This document shows, piece by piece, positions 1 through 13,007 of a stretch of 64,000 nt of DNA. A program made the translations under genes and the position numbers. Under the pieces are notes generated by a model. It saw nothing but the letters and a program-made list of their open reading frames with translations, searched no databases and was not told the origin of the DNA. The stretch covers positions 137,071,259-137,135,258 of the forward strand of contig JAVMKO010000003.1 of NCBI GenBank assembly GCA_032164245.1. Reading direction: 5' to 3'. The first letter of the stretch is position 1, and every line of letters begins with the position of its first letter. The DNA is from Sternotherus odoratus (taxonomy: Eukaryota; Chordata; Testudines; Kinosternidae).

Positions 1-1117
1 AATTCTGTGAGAGGAAATTTAGCTCTGACTCTCCAATCTCTCAAGCCTCATAGCAACAATCAATTAATGTAATGAGCCTCCATCATGGCCAAAGAATGCT
101 GTGACCCCAAAAGAGAAATCCAAAGCATAACACAGGATTTTGTTACAACATAAACCCTCCGATACTACAACTGCAGTCTATGCAGGGACATCAAATGTCT
201 GAAGCAGAGCAGGCAGCTGATAAATAACGGGGTTATCAATTGTTTGTTGTTCATCATTTTAAAAAGTTACACACGGTCAAGCTGGTCTATCAGGCTCGCA
301 CTCAGGGCCTTAATATTTGAGTGTCTTGTCCCTTGAGTCAGCAGTATGAAAAGGAGAAACATCTTCTCATATGGACCTTTCTAGTGGACGTAAAAGACAA
401 CAGGAGAGGTAACTGCCATGATAGGAAGCCTTTAAGGAAATCAGTGAGGGAAGGGAAAAAGTAGTATGTGAAGGAGAAAGGGGCAGGTACAGAGACACTT
501 TACAGGCTATTTTTATACTGCACATTTACAACCCAGGATTATTATTAAGCTACAGCAAATTTCTAGCCTACACTTTACAATTCCCTAAGATCTAGTGTAT
601 ATAATATACTCTTACCATATAAAGGCAAGTAATCCATTAACAATAAGGAGGCAAATGACCTAGATTGATCTAAACATAATCTCCTTCAAATCATAACCCA
701 GTTGCAACTATCTGATGTCACCAAAATATCTGTGGGATATTTTTAACATATTAATACTATACACACACACACAAACACTGCTCCTGGCAACATTTTCCTG
801 AGCTAGAGTAGCTACTTGTTCCATCATACTGCAAGTCAATGCACATTGTTCTAACGTTTTAGCCGCTCTGTCAGTAACACAACACAATTACAGAGCTTAG
901 CTCCTGCCCTACAGGCCAGCACATCCAGCCACCAGGCAGAAGCATCTCCCTTCTGGTCCATGCCATACCTCAAGAATTTTTGTCTTGAGGATAAGACTGA
1001 AGTTCCCAGCAGAGAACCATGTTTGCTCTCCATGAGCGGAGTCTATCATTTGCAATGGCACAAATTCTCCTTCTTCCTGGAGACACATCACTTCAAACAC
1101 CTACATGAACAAGAACT

Positions 1118-1172
1118 ACAGGACTTTGTTACCTCTGCTATTCCAGACTAACACGGCTACCTCTCTGATTCA
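1118..1172 (+). repeat. fragment of fold-back repeat family
   Basis: About 55 bp (from acaggactttgttacct to ctctctgattca) is nearly identical to the right end of the palindromic element at 24601-24785. Only one arm is present, so this is a truncated copy. Confidence 0.8.
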
Positions 1173-3857
1173 GTGCTAAGCATGGAATCTGTCACATGGC
1201 AGCTCAAAATGCCAGACCTTTCTCCATCTCCTTGCTTAACACATTAATGCTCCTGACTTGGATTTGTTTCAATGGCTCTACAATTACATTTCCTCCATTC
1301 TGGATGTACAGATCAGAAAGATATCCCTAGAAAAATCTGTTTCTGACAAACTCCTTCCTACACTTTCCTGGAGAGTCCACATCTTCAAGGCTTCACCGAG
1401 CCTAAGCTAAAAGAATGTCTTAAAACCATTTTTTAAGAAATGTCTGTTCCCACCTCCAAACTGCAGATTCCAGAATTGAAACATGTTTAAGTTTCGCTGT
1501 GAGGCCAGTAAAGACTGGACCCTAGATAATACAGAGTGGTTAAAGTAGATGGAAACAGTAGGGGGAAACTCAGGCTGCACTATATCTAAGGAGGATGGGG
1601 AGCCATGGGAGAGGAGGTAGAAGTATAGCTGTTTCCCCTGTCTCCGCATGTAGTCCCTAACAATAAATATCTTCCTATTAGAGGGAGTTTATGGGGTTTC
1701 CATAGGATTTCAAGATAAATTGATCATTTACTTTTGCATATGTATTTGCTTCATACTCACTGAACAACTAGCTACATGAAAGAGAAAACACAATGTTTAA
1801 CAGGCTTCTCCACTGAATTCTCTGCAGGAATCATCCTCGGAATTGGCACAATGAAATTAGCAGGTGTTGTAATGTAGATTATTTATCTATTAGATCCCTA
1901 GTTTCCAGACCCTTAATCATCACTATCCCACTTTTCCAACCAGAACTAATTTCTGAGTATCAGTATAAAGCTGTTAGAACCACACGGAATTCAGTCTCTT
2001 CCAGTTTTGCTGAACTATTTGCTTCTAGCCTAAGAATCTGTATAGCAAGCATTAACCTAGAAGGATTTCTTTAAGCATTTTTAAGCCTTCAACAATATTG
2101 GTTCTTATCACATTTAATTCTCAAAATAAAAGGCGATTTGATTCCCTGTGGCTGAAATTTGGAAACGTAGTCATTAGGAGTCAGTCGGATATTCTATCCT
2201 GGTCTGTCACGGAGCTACTGTCCCATCTTGAATAAATCCAGAGCTGCTTATCACACTATTTTCACAAATGCAGTTCATTTCATTTATTTGTGATAATACT
2301 GCATAATGTGCTAGTAAATGTTTACTAAAAACAATGACATCTTAGTCATATGAAACCTCACTACCACACTTAGTAACTCTAGCCTTGAGAGCTGAGAGAG
2401 AGACTGCAGATTTTTTTCTGAAGATAAACATTTCTGGACTAGTAAAGTAAAAATTACCATCAGTCTACTGTCAATAAATAGAGTAATGCCTTTTTATTAC
2501 TATTTTTGTTCATATGCATGCATTTTGCAATAGACACTCTGTTGGATAATTGTTTAGTATCATATAGGAGCACATGGATTGTTTTTCTGCAGTTTCTTTG
2601 TTTCTTGATCTCTCCTAATATTTTCAACAACAGACCCTGGCATTTTTCTTCCTCGTCCCATGACATTCTACGTGCTACATCACACCATGAAACAAGCCAG
2701 TACCAATCATTATGAGGAACTCCTGCATGAGTCTGCAATTCAAGCACTTCTCTTTCTAAGCTTTAAGGACACAGGATGCTGGTGTAAGAACAAAATCAAG
2801 CTATCCAATCTACCTGGAACAATACTTAGTGAAATCGTTACTCAGTTAATATGCTTGCTTTGCGTGTGACATTAACTTTGTCCTCCTAATATCTATAGCC
2901 TCACACTCTGCTATACCTAGGGGCTACATGCATCTATCAATGCAAGTATCATCATGCTTTTATACGCCGAGTGCCATCTTTAAACCATTGTTTCACTGAC
3001 AGTGTCTGCTTGTCACCACTATACTCTATTCTGTATTTGTTTTACGTATGTGGTAATATTCTATTCCCCACCTTAGCCCTAAGAGTCATTACCAGCCTCT
3101 GTCTTTTGTTGTTCCATAAAGCCAGATTCTGGTGCAAATTTTCATGCTGCACACTGTTAAGAGCAGGCCCCATCCTATTAATTCTGTAATTCTGACACAG
3201 TTGTTGAGGGTAGTCATTGAAGCCTGGTAACACACTAATTAAATACAGAGTTTGTATCAGAATTAGACAATAACTGTTCCCTATACCTCACAATACAGAC
3301 TATTTTGCTTTTCAACCCTTTTGATATTCTGGAGGCAGCCAAGATACGTTATTGAAATTCTTGATGGGATGACCAGGTACTCCTGAGATAGTCAGACCTC
3401 TAGACTAAAAACAAAGGCGGTTATTCTACCTTCCACCTCTGATGGTGATATTTCTATATAAGGCACTGAACACATAAAAAAAGATTGCAGCCCTGTGGAT
3501 AGCAGTGATTCATGAGTTTAACTGTGAGGATATAAGAGAATCATAACTCAGGGGATGCAGAGGGCAAGCGGTGTGAGATTTCTTAGATAACTGAAATAGA
3601 CCCATAATTCACTAGTAGCCATGGGAAATTCTACCACTCATATGGCTTGCATAGCAACACATCAAATCAGCTGGATGGGAACTGATTTCAATACACAAAT
3701 CCTATCTGTGAAATACATTTAATTATTTCTGACTATGATTGTTCCCTATGCACATCAGTGATTGAGATATTTTGACAAAAAACACCACCACATTTTTCTT
3801 CTACTGTAAGATTTCAAAACAATCTAAATCTGGTTACCTAGTGGAAAAAAATTTCAA
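1173..3857. other. intronic sequence, no feature seen
   Basis: AT-rich sequence of the HHAT intron left of exon vi. The first 1117 bases are similar. Short open frames here lack codon-like composition and splice sites. A short (AC)n tract lies near 762-775. Confidence 0.6.
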
Positions 3858-4521
3858 TCTATATATATAAAAGTCAAATGGTGTATGCGTGTATGTATGC
3901 GCAGATGTATGCGTGGATGTATGCGCGGATGTGTGCTTACTCCCTCCACACCGTTTGAGCTAGAGACTTGAAATTTGGTACAGTTAGAGGTTTTGGGGTC
4001 CTAATGACCGTAAGAGTCGAAAATTTTTCAAATCTCACCTCTGACGCCCCCCAGGGGTGAAATTCTTTAAAGGCCAATCACATCAGCTGGGCAGCTGCTG
4101 TTCTCTGTGACATAGTTATGATGTCATAATACCCCCTCCAACAGACACCGCACTCGCTCAGCTCTCTGCCCCTCCCCCCTCCAACGGACCCCGGAATCCC
4201 TCAGCTCTCTGCTCCTTCCCCACCTCCGACGGACCCCGGAATCCCTCAGCTCTCTGCACCCTCCCCACCTCCGACGGACCCGAGTTGGGTTTGGTCGGAG
4301 GGTAAGTGAGGTGGGGGTGTCGGGTTTGGTCGGGGGGGTGAGGTGGGGGTGTCGGGTTTGGTCGGGGGGTAAGTGAGCCGGGGGTGTCGGGTTTGGTCGG
4401 GGGGGTGAGGTGGGGGTGTCAGGTTTGCTCTCTGCCCCCTCCAACAGACGCCGCACTCACTCAGCTCTCTGCCCCCTCCCCACCTCCGACTGACCCGAGC
4501 AACGCCGGGTATTTTCGCTAG
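3858..4521 (+). mobile_element. complete non-autonomous Helitron
   Basis: The element begins TCTATATATATAAAAGTC and ends with a GC hairpin (cccg-8 nt-cggg) followed by attttcgCTAG. It sits between a host A on the left and a host T on the right. A 5' TC, a 3' subterminal hairpin, a CTRR end, no terminal inverted repeats and insertion into AT are the hallmarks of Helitrons. The 664-bp element has no helicase or Rep gene. Inside, near the 5' end, is a short tandem of gtatgcg-type units. Toward the 3' end, G-rich direct repeats (ggtgtcgggtttggtcgg) are flanked by repeated gctctctgccccctccaac modules. Confidence 0.88.
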
Positions 4522-5175
4522 TAAATCTAATAAAATTTGAAAATGTTATAACTAAAATGTTTAATATAAATAATTTGGGAAGTGTACTGAAAGCATAAAA
4601 AAAAAAAGACAGCTACTCTAATATTGCAGTCAATAACAATTCTTCCATGGTCTATTTGTATCAACACAGTAACAATATCATCTGTATTTGAGCTGATGTT
4701 CAATTTAGTTTACACCTCAGGAGCAATGCTCAGATTCCACAGAGTAATAACTGACACAGCAGGAAAACACTGGCTACTGGTTCAAACTCTGCTTTCAAAG
4801 TCCAATCAGGCCAAAAGATGTTCCTATCAGCCCATAGGCTGGCAAAAAACAAAAGATTTCTTTTTCAATCTGAAGGGTCAGGAGTTCAGTTCATAGTTTC
4901 AAAGGAGACTGTAATCCAAAGGGGTCTCTTGTTAAGTAGCTTGGATTTTTAATTATTTTAAAATATGTCTTATTTATTCCCCTCCAACCTCAGCCACATA
5001 ACCCATTCCCTTTTTGAATGTTTTCTACTTCCACAAAGCAAAACCCTGGTAAATGATTAGTTTTCTGTGTTATTGTTAGCTTCTGGCATTAAAAAAAATC
5101 ATCCAAATCAGTCCTGATAGTAGTGCAGCATGTGGGCCTACGAATTTAAATAAAGGAAAAGGGGGGGGGGGGGAA

Positions 5176-6945
5176 GACATTTACCTTTCGTAAGTGGTGT
5201 TCTTCGAGATGTGTTGCTCATGTCCATTCCAAGCAGGTGTGTGCGTGCCACATGCATCCAGCTGCAAGATTTTTCCCCTAGCAGTATCCGTAGGCTCGGC
5301 TCAGGCGCCCCCTGGAGTGGTGCCGCTACGGTGCCCAATATATTGCCCTGCCGACCCTCCACCCCTCAGTTCCTTCATGCCGTTACTCCAACAGAGGGGC
5401 TGGAGGGTGGGTATTGGACTGGAGATGAACACCACATCTCGAAGAACACCAGTTACGCAAGTAACCGTCTTTTCTTCTTCAAGTGATTGTTCATGTGCAT
5501 TCCAAGCAGGTGACTCTCAAGCCGAATTCAGGTGGTGGGGTCGGAATCTGCTACTGATTAAAGCGCCGCACGACCAAAAGCCACATAGTCTCTGGCCTGC
5601 TGAGTGATGGTGTAGTGCGTCGTCAATGTATGAATGGGTGACCACATGGCAGCCTGACAGATCTCGTGAGCAGGGACTTGCGCCAAGAATGCCGACGACG
5701 AGGCCTGGGCCCTGGTGGAGTGGGCTGTGATCGGAGGGGCGGGCACTCTCACCCAATCGTAGCATTTGCAATTGCAGGATGTGATCCAAGAGGAAATACA
5801 CTGGGACGAGACAGGGAACCCATCATTCAATCAGCCACTGCCACAAAGAACTGAATGGACTTTCTGAATGGTTTAGTTCTTTCGATATAGAACGCTAGGG
5901 CTCAAACGTCCAAAGAGTGTAACCTGCACTCCCTGCTGGATGCCTGTGGCTTTGGATAGAACACCGGGAGAAAAATGTCCTGGCCCATATGGACTGGGGA
6001 GACCCCTTTGGGAAGGAAGGCTGGATGTGGCCTGAGCTGCACCTTGTCCTTGTGGAAAACGGCGTAGGGGGCTCCGATGTGAGGGCCCTGAGCTCAGACA
6101 CCCGCCTGGCCGAGGTGAAAGCCACTAGGAACACGACTTTATAAGACAGGAACAGTAGATAGCACGTGGCCAGAGGCTCGAAGGGAGGTTCCCTAAGGAC
6201 GGAGAGGACCAGGTTGAGATCCCAGGCAGGAGCAGGTTGTTGTACGTGCGGGAACATCCTTTCCAGGCCCTTGAGGAAGCACCTGACCAGGAGGTCAATG
6301 AAGACTGAGAAACCCCCAGCACCCAGGTGGAAAGCCAAGATAGCCGCCAGGTGGACCCGCATCAAGGAGACCGACAGACCGTGCCACTTCAAGTGAAAAT
6401 AGTCCACTATGAGGGAATAGGGGTGTGCAGCGGAGCATGCCCGTGGTCCTCTGCCCAGATAGAGAAGCGCTTCCGTTTGGCCGTATTCATGGCCCTAGTG
6501 GAGGGCTTCCTGCTGCTGAGGAGCACCTGCCGAACATGATGAGAGCAGGCCAGTTCAGTGGGGTTCAGTCATGAAGCATCCATATCATGAAATGGAGTGA
6601 CTCCAGATTCGGGTGCCAAAGGCGCTGCGATCCTGCGTGATCGGGTCCAGGAATGGGGGCAACTGTAAGGGCGTCCTCATGAACATCTGCAGAAGCAATG
6701 TGAATCAGTGCTAGCACGGCCACGCCAGCACTACCAGAATGGCCCGAGCCCGGTCTCTGTGGATCTTGAGGGACACCCTGTGGACCAACGGGACTGGCAG
6801 GAAGGCATAAATCAGGCCTTGCATCCACGGGAGAGAGAAAGCATCCACGATCGACCACGGACTGAGCAGAACCTGCAGCACTGCCACAGCTGTTTGGTGG
6901 CTTAGCGCTTTCCAAGAGGGAGGGGGGAGAAGCGGGGAGCTGCAT
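5176..6945 (-). mobile_element. decayed DIRS-type retrotransposon, 3' half
   Basis: This minus-strand remnant contains a recombinase fragment (5895-6407) preceded by a linker-like region (6565-6945) and followed by a non-coding end (5176-5520). The end carries inverted copies of gtggtgttcttcgagatgtg (5197-5216) against its complement near 5428-5447. It also has a direct repeat of cattccaagcaggtg (near 5225 and 5499). DIRS elements are known to have inverted termini plus an internal complementary region, which fits. Reverse transcriptase and the left part are missing. The reading frames are broken, so the copy is dead. Confidence 0.75.
5895..6407 (-). pseudogene. DIRS tyrosine recombinase fragment
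   Basis: An open stretch of 170 codons resembles the tyrosine recombinase encoded by DIRS retrotransposons. It includes LMRVHLAAILAFH (about residues 15-27), AWDLNLVL (61-68), PPFEPLATC (74-82) and FTSARRVSEL (97-106). The Arg in the last motif is the expected first catalytic Arg of the R-H-R-Y set. The later catalytic His, Arg and Tyr are not visible in frame, and the tail is out of frame compared with intact relatives I know. This enzyme normally integrates circular element DNA without target duplications. The frame is flanked by other decayed DIRS sequence, so it is a remnant and not a host gene. Confidence 0.75.
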
Positions 6946-7080
6946 GCTCAGGGGAGGAGGCAGGGATTTGGGGAAGGGGTTGGAAAGAGGTAGGGAAGGG
7001 GGGGCCTCATGGAAGGGGTGGAAAGGGGGCAGGATGGGGACAGTGGGGGAGGTGTCAGTGATGCAGCCCTTGGGCCAATG
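6905..7080 (+). repeat. G-rich low-complexity tract
   Basis: Runs of three to seven G alternate with short A/T spacers (gggaggggggagaagcgggg and similar). The tract adjoins the DIRS remnant and could form G-quadruplexes on the plus strand. Confidence 0.6.
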
Positions 7081-7737
7081 TACTAGTCCTCAGTGACGTG
7101 TTTTTTGTAGCCATGAATTTGGTAGGGCCCTACTCATCATGCTAGACCCTGTACAAACGCACAGTAAAAAAGGAGACCTGGCACTGAAGAGCTGACAGGC
7201 TTAGTTATTTAAAGCAAATTTCCAAGCTTCACAACCATCATTTTGATTGTCCATAATGTATACTCAGACCTGGGGGAGACCAGAATTTCATGCTAAAATA
7301 TGAACAAATATTGCTTTTAACATGCTAATGCTATGGAAAGTTTTCTTCATATATACAGTTTTTTTCCTATTAAAGTGTTATAATCCACAATTCTCCTCAC
7401 AGGGTAACCAATCAAGTATTTTTATCCTTCTCTGAATGAATTTTCAAAGGTGTTTTTTGGACCAAGATTGAAAAATTAATCATATTTCATAGATATCTAG
7501 AAGAAAAAAAACAGTCAGCTTTGTGGAGTCAAGTGACATGGATCTAATTCTAATCATTATGATGATGAAAATCCTGAAAGGCAGACTTCCCTTTATCTCT
7601 GTGGCATGGAAAAAAAGTAATCATCAAACTGAAGATCGTGTAAAAGATGAAAAGTAAGAGAATAGTTCAGAACACCCACACCATCAATACACTGAAAAAT
7701 TACTGTTGTATATCAATAATAAATGAAACTTACTGAC
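7081..7737. other. intronic sequence 3' of HHAT exon vi
   Basis: A short repeat-like stretch (aatttggtagggccctac, then accctgtacaaacgcacag, 7118-7175) precedes plain AT-rich intron. No other feature was recognised. Confidence 0.5.
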
Positions 7738-7888
7738 CTCCACATTCCAGTGAAACTGTGCATTGTGCTCACACAGCGAGGTAAAGCAGGAGGCTTGAGT
7801 CCATCCATTTGAATAATAAGAGCAGGAATACCAAAGAGAACCAGGTATTTCACATAAAAAAACAGTACTTGAGCTAATGCCAGGCCAC
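7738..7888 (-). CDS. HHAT: HHAT coding exon vi (GLALAQVLFFYVKYLVLFG ... TGMW)
   Basis: This 151-bp exon completes the Gly codon split by the previous intron, gives 49 codons and ends two bases into an Arg codon. Its length equals the human exon (about residues 286-336). It reads GLALAQVLFFYVKYLVLFG, then PALPRCVSTMHSFTGMW. The Cys in PRCVS corresponds to human Cys324, reported to coordinate a heme in the HHAT structure. The acceptor is tgttctctttcag and the donor is GAG|gtcagtaag. In human HHAT the next residues lead straight into the first catalytic residue, Asp339, so that exon should be the next one left of the window. The inserted changes (IIQM for LLMR near the middle) are conservative. 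Confidence 0.97.
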
Positions 7889-9610
7889 CTGAAAGAGAAC
7901 ATGCCAATGCCTTAAAAAAAATTATATAATGAAAAATACATTTTAAAAAATATTTCTGATTTTTCCCGATTCATATGATCAACTATCAAAGAGCTAAATA
8001 TTTGTTTGATTAATAAGCTCTATGATACATACATTTTATATCAATTATCTATAATACACTTAATATAATATCTGTGCCCTTAAATGCACACACAATAAAG
8101 TGGTATTCTTTTTAGTACAGAGACGTAACAAAGCATCAGCAACTCCACTTTCAAAATCTCCATTTGGACCTCAGGTCTGGATTGTTATGATAAGCAATAA
8201 CTGACTTGTGTTAAGCTGGAAAATCAAGATGTATTGACCCAGGATATAAATATTTACCTCAGGGGACAATAAATCTTTATGTCTGCCAAAACAAAGTCAA
8301 TACACAGTCTGTACAGTATTATTACATACACTCTTCACTTGCCCCTCCAAAATGGGTACAAAACTACTGTTACCTTTGTAGTATCCTGGCAGGCCCAGAG
8401 AGAGCCCACAATGTCAGATTTCTTGTGGGCACTAATAAATCGGGGGGGGGGGGGGAGGGGGAAGAGGGAGTGCTCTATACAACCAAACATCTTCCTAAAA
8501 TACTCCTTCCTGGCTCAATATGAACACAGCCTGCAGAACTGGATCTCTATCACCACAATTCAGTTAAAAAAAAAAACACGTGCCTTGCTTTAAGCACCTA
8601 GGAATGAACTGCTCACAAGCTCAGCGATGGGCACATCTTCAAGTTGTGTACATAGTTAAGTAGCTTGCTGAATCCTGGCCTACGTGATTCAGGGAGCCTA
8701 ACCTAGAGCACAGAAGATCAGCATTAGACTCCAGGACATGGATTTTTGTGGTTATGTGCATACCCATAGCCCAAAGCCAGAATATGCACAAAAAGCAGTA
8801 ATCCTCATTTACACTGGTGTGAGATCAGAACAGGTGTCAACCATGCCAATAAGGGCTGTACGACTGTGCCCTCCATTTGCATTTTTACATAAAAAAATAT
8901 ATTGTGGGGAAGATGGGGGATAGAGGGTTATAAGATGACATGCCTGATTTAAATATAATAAGAGTTGCCAACTCACACCATTGTATTGTGAGTCTTGTGA
9001 TATTTGGTGTTTTCCTTCTGGAATCTTGTGATTACATAACAATCTCAGCTTTCATCAATTAAAAAAAGCAAGTTTCTAGCCTACATGACTCTGCTGTAAA
9101 GCTTGAAAAATGTTCTCTGAAGACTCAAAAACCAGGAGGCAAATAAAAAGAAACCCCAAATTATTGTCTTCAATTCTCATGATTTTGGGGTACAATTAAT
9201 GAGCTTTGAACGCTTAGAACTGGCTACATTGGTGGTACATTGTTCTCCTCATGAGAGTTTTGCTGAATAAAATTTATTTGATCAAATTCATGAAGAAACA
9301 AAGGTCGGTAATACTAAACACAGAGACACCGTTCTTTTCTCAAGTTGGTATTTACTCCTGCATACAGTCTTATTGACTTGCATGAATAAATGCTCAGCAA
9401 CTTTTAGAGCATGGCAAAACCTATCCCAAAGTAGTCAAATTTCTGTCACATGACAGAGCAAAAAGAAAAAAACACATTTCAAACAAGTTTTCTTCCTTTT
9501 TGATGCATTAATTTCTTCCAATGCCATTAACAATCTTAGTATTTATTTTACTATGAATATAGTTTGGAACTTTGCACAAGACTTTACTATGAGACTAAAC
9601 TTTCTATCTG
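7889..9610. other. intronic sequence, little recognisable
   Basis: AT-rich intron upstream of exon vi, with one poly-G run at 8442. The exon vi acceptor tract (7889-7910) is the only functional site seen. The stretch 10541-12245 is similar. Confidence 0.5.
8442..8462 (+). repeat. poly-G run
   Basis: A run of about 14 G followed by aggggg. A long homopolymer of this kind is prone to length error in assembly. Confidence 0.9.
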
Positions 9611-10540
9611 GGTGTGACAGGGCAGCCCCCACCTGGCATGCCTTCCAACAGCAGCCATACAGCATGACAGTTATAGGTGTCCCTGCCTCAGTTTCCTCCT
9701 GGTCTAGTCATAAAAGGAACAGTCTGTCCAATTCAAAAGTCCACCTCTAGGCATAACTTATTCTTGTACATGTACAACCGTCTACAGAAACCTCATGATA
9801 AAACCATTCTCCCAAAATCTCAAACAATATGTTCACAATAGTTTTCCATGACCCCTCCTGAGACAGCATTTCTATCTCCAATCCATTCCCATGCTCTTTT
9901 GGCTTTGTAACAGGATCCTATTTTCCAGGCCCCCAGCCTGAGACATTCCAGATTCAATTCTCCCCCACAACACTTCTCTGGTAGTCCCAAGACAGGTCTT
10001 GCAGGATAGGGCTCCTGGTAGCATTCCACTCACCCATGGTTCCTGGTCTGTGAGTCCTACCCCAGCTCAGGGAATTTCCCTTCAGAGTTCTGGGCTCAGA
10101 TTCATGCAGTCCTCCACTCAGTCCTTCTGCCAGGGGATCCTCCTGCAATGTTCCACTTACCCAGGCCTCCCTGCCTGAGTCCTAGCTCCTGCTCCTGGAA
10201 TCCACCTTCCAGCATCAATCCTCTTGTTTCAAGCTCAGCTTCCCCTAACTAGGCTGGTTCCTCCCTGTGTTCCTAGTAGAGGCCTCTACATAAACTCTCC
10301 TGTAACTCACTAGCGGCTCAGCAGCCCTAGCTAGTCCTCACCAATAAATTTCTTCACCTTTTGTTCTTCCCAATGGCTCTTTGTATCAGCTCTTCTCTGC
10401 GTCACCTGTTTCCCTCTCGGGCAGCTTTCAGCTGTACCTTTCCTGACCCCCTTCAGGTACCTTCTGTTAGATGCCCCCAACTGGGAGGAATCTAACTAGT
10501 CACTGGTGCACTGGTCCCTGCTCCTTCTTAAAAGTACCAG
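9611..10540. repeat. possible decayed LTR-like repeat
   Basis: GC-richer C/T-biased sequence begins tgtgacagggc. It contains repeated short modules (cagcctgag, cctgcctgag, tcctgg...gagtcct) and a plus-strand aataaa near 10345. The composition differs sharply from flanking AT-rich intron. No matching terminal sequence or target duplication was found, so the LTR label is tentative and the strand is unknown. Confidence 0.35.
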
Positions 10541-11633
10541 TAAGCCTGAGACAAAAAGTGATGTTAAAGCTAGATATCAACCCAGAATTATAGATCTCTA
10601 TAAATCTACAGTATTTTCCTCATGGAACATAGCAGCCTAATATTCAATAACATTTTCAGCCCAGAATAAAACAAAGAACCAAATTACAGCTTGGATACCA
10701 GCCAACTAGCAACAAATTAGATTATTATTAAAGTGATCTATAATGTTAGCTGTCTGGTTTGATTCCTGTCTGATTCAATTTCTCATTTCTGTTCCAACAG
10801 TTTTCATTTACGACCTAAGTGATGATTGCCACCTGCACAAACTGCTTGTGAAAGCTACAGCACATTATGAAATGTATCCTCAAGAATATGTGCCGCTTTC
10901 ATAATGTATACATTAGGAATGTAAATAATGGATAACAATGCATCCTACAATATCCTAATGTCTGCATCAAATGATACATTACAACCTCTTAATGAGCTGC
11001 TCTCTTAGCACCGTTTTCAAGACAACACTGCATGACTCCAAAGTAGAATTAAATGAAAAATCAAACTGTGATCTTGAGACACCCAAACTACATTTCCCAT
11101 GAGGCATCGGAGCAACATTTCCAAATCAATATATTTTGATTTACAGACAAATTATTTCAGTATTCAAATTTCTGTCAAAAATCAAAATAGGTGCTCCTAA
11201 GTAACACAAAGCAGGCAGAAGTGTACTACTAGTGAATCTAATCTTAAAAGTTAAAATTAAAAAGTGATTCAAGGTTACTATTAAATACCTTCTACTCATT
11301 AGCAGTATCATTTACCTTTGGATTTCTTGGAAATAAATAAGAGAATGTTTTCTGAGTGCCAGGACTAAAAAATTAAGGTAGTTTTCAAACTACTTAGCCC
11401 TTTTTTCTGCTTCATAAATCATCATTAACAACGTACGTTCAGGAGTAACTGGCAATTTTCATTGGTGATTTCTGAGAAGACCAGAACAGACTTCCCTTTT
11501 GAACAGCTACATTGACCCTCACAGTTTCAAGCAGTTGTTTCTGTCAGTAAACAGGGCAAATATGATTAGGAAGATACATATGATGCAAATATACAGAATT
11601 ACAGCCTGGTTTGAGGTGGAGGGGGTTGCTTTT

Positions 11634-11650
11634 ATATATATATATATATG
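11634..11650. repeat. (TA)n microsatellite
   Basis: A run of about eight TA units. Confidence 0.85.
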
Positions 11651-12245
11651 AAGCAGAAAAAAGGGCTAAGTATATATAAACAAACTCACTTTCCAGTACA
11701 CCACCACATTTTAAAGGAATGCTGACAAAGTGTAAATCAAATAACAAACAGATTTTCAAACAGCTTTGATCTGGTAGCTAAAATTCTAACTAAGATGGTT
11801 GGGGTTCCTTTGTGGGATCTTCTCCACATCCAATACGCTGCTCCTCTCTCCTGAAAAAACCCACAGGAGGGGGAAAATACTTAAAAAATTCTGTGAGGAT
11901 CATCTCATGGAGCTGGAGCTCTCCTGCAAAGGTTTGTGGCTTAACACAGTGGGGTGTGTGGGATGGGGCTGTAGCCTGTAAAAGTTAAAAATCCTCATTG
12001 ATAATTGGCTCACCCTTCCATGCATATCCCATTTGGCATCAAAACTCCCTCCTCTTCTCCACCTCCCACGACCATGCACTAGAGCCCCCATCTCTGAGGG
12101 GCACAGAAGTCATGAAGAGGAGTTAACATGACTCTTAGCAGCATTAACTACCTCTTGGATTTTCACCTACAAATTCACCAGGCCCCCAATAAGTATACCA
12201 CAGTGAACAGCCACTCCCCTGATACGTTTCACTGACCTAGGTGCA

Positions 12246-13007
12246 TGTCACAGTTACTCTGGGCAAATACAAGACACAGTTATTTAAATTACATATTCAG
12301 AACACTGAGCACACGTAAATTTGTTGCATGTTCACATCAGTTCCTGTCTGCATCCTGTAACACTTGCCCATACCGGTATTGCCCTGGCCTCTTCTTTTGT
12401 CATTCAGTTTCGCATGCATTCTATAACAATGTGCATTTCCTCACCTTTGGGGGCGAAGCCAGACTTTGAGGCACCTGCTCCCCTATTTGGTGTAAACTTT
12501 GCTTGTGCCAATCAGAAGCGAACACAAACAGGTTTTGGGTCCCGTCTCCTATGACACTTCTGTGATGTCATAGTTGGTACTTATGTTTCTGCCTGCCATG
12601 TGCAGACAGAGAGAGGAAAACAAAAACGAATCCCGTGTATCCGTGTATCCCGTGTACCCCATGTAACCGAGCCTGATCACCTCGAAGCCTCTCTCTCAGC
12701 TCACGTGTTTCAAATAGAGCTTCTACGTTTACCGGTCATTTTATGCGTTGGTTTGTATTTGTAAGTATCAATTACTAAATGCTGCATCTTTGTTTGTAAA
12801 TATTGTTAGTAGATATTTTAGTCATTGCGTGTTTTAAGTTTCATTAAGTCTATTAGCTAATCAAAAACTGCTCCCTTACCCCTTGTAATTATCCCCAATA
12901 AAACTTTAAATTGATTAATTTTTACTTGTGTGTGCGTGTGTGTATCTGCAGCTCACGTCCTGACCCACACTCTCCATGCATCCCTTACCTATACAGTCTG
13001 TTGCCAC
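12246..13007 (+). mobile_element. probable solo LTR (plus orientation)
   Basis: The segment starts TGTCACAGTT. It has a ccaatca box near 12507, a poly-A signal (ccaataaaac) near 12897 followed by a gtgtgtgcgtgtgtg stretch, and it is flanked on both sides by gtgca (12241-12245 and 13008-13012). A 5-bp flanking duplication fits LTR retrotransposons. Its last bases read gttgccac and not the usual CA, so the right end is uncertain by a base or two. The tandem cgtgtatcc units near 12633 lie inside. No coding region accompanies it. Confidence 0.5.

Noticed and set aside
4124..4456. 110-codon minus-strand open frame rich in Pro and Thr
   Set aside because: Produced by the G-rich tandem modules of the Helitron.
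5194..5607. 137-codon plus-strand open frame
   Set aside because: Antisense to the non-coding end of the DIRS remnant.
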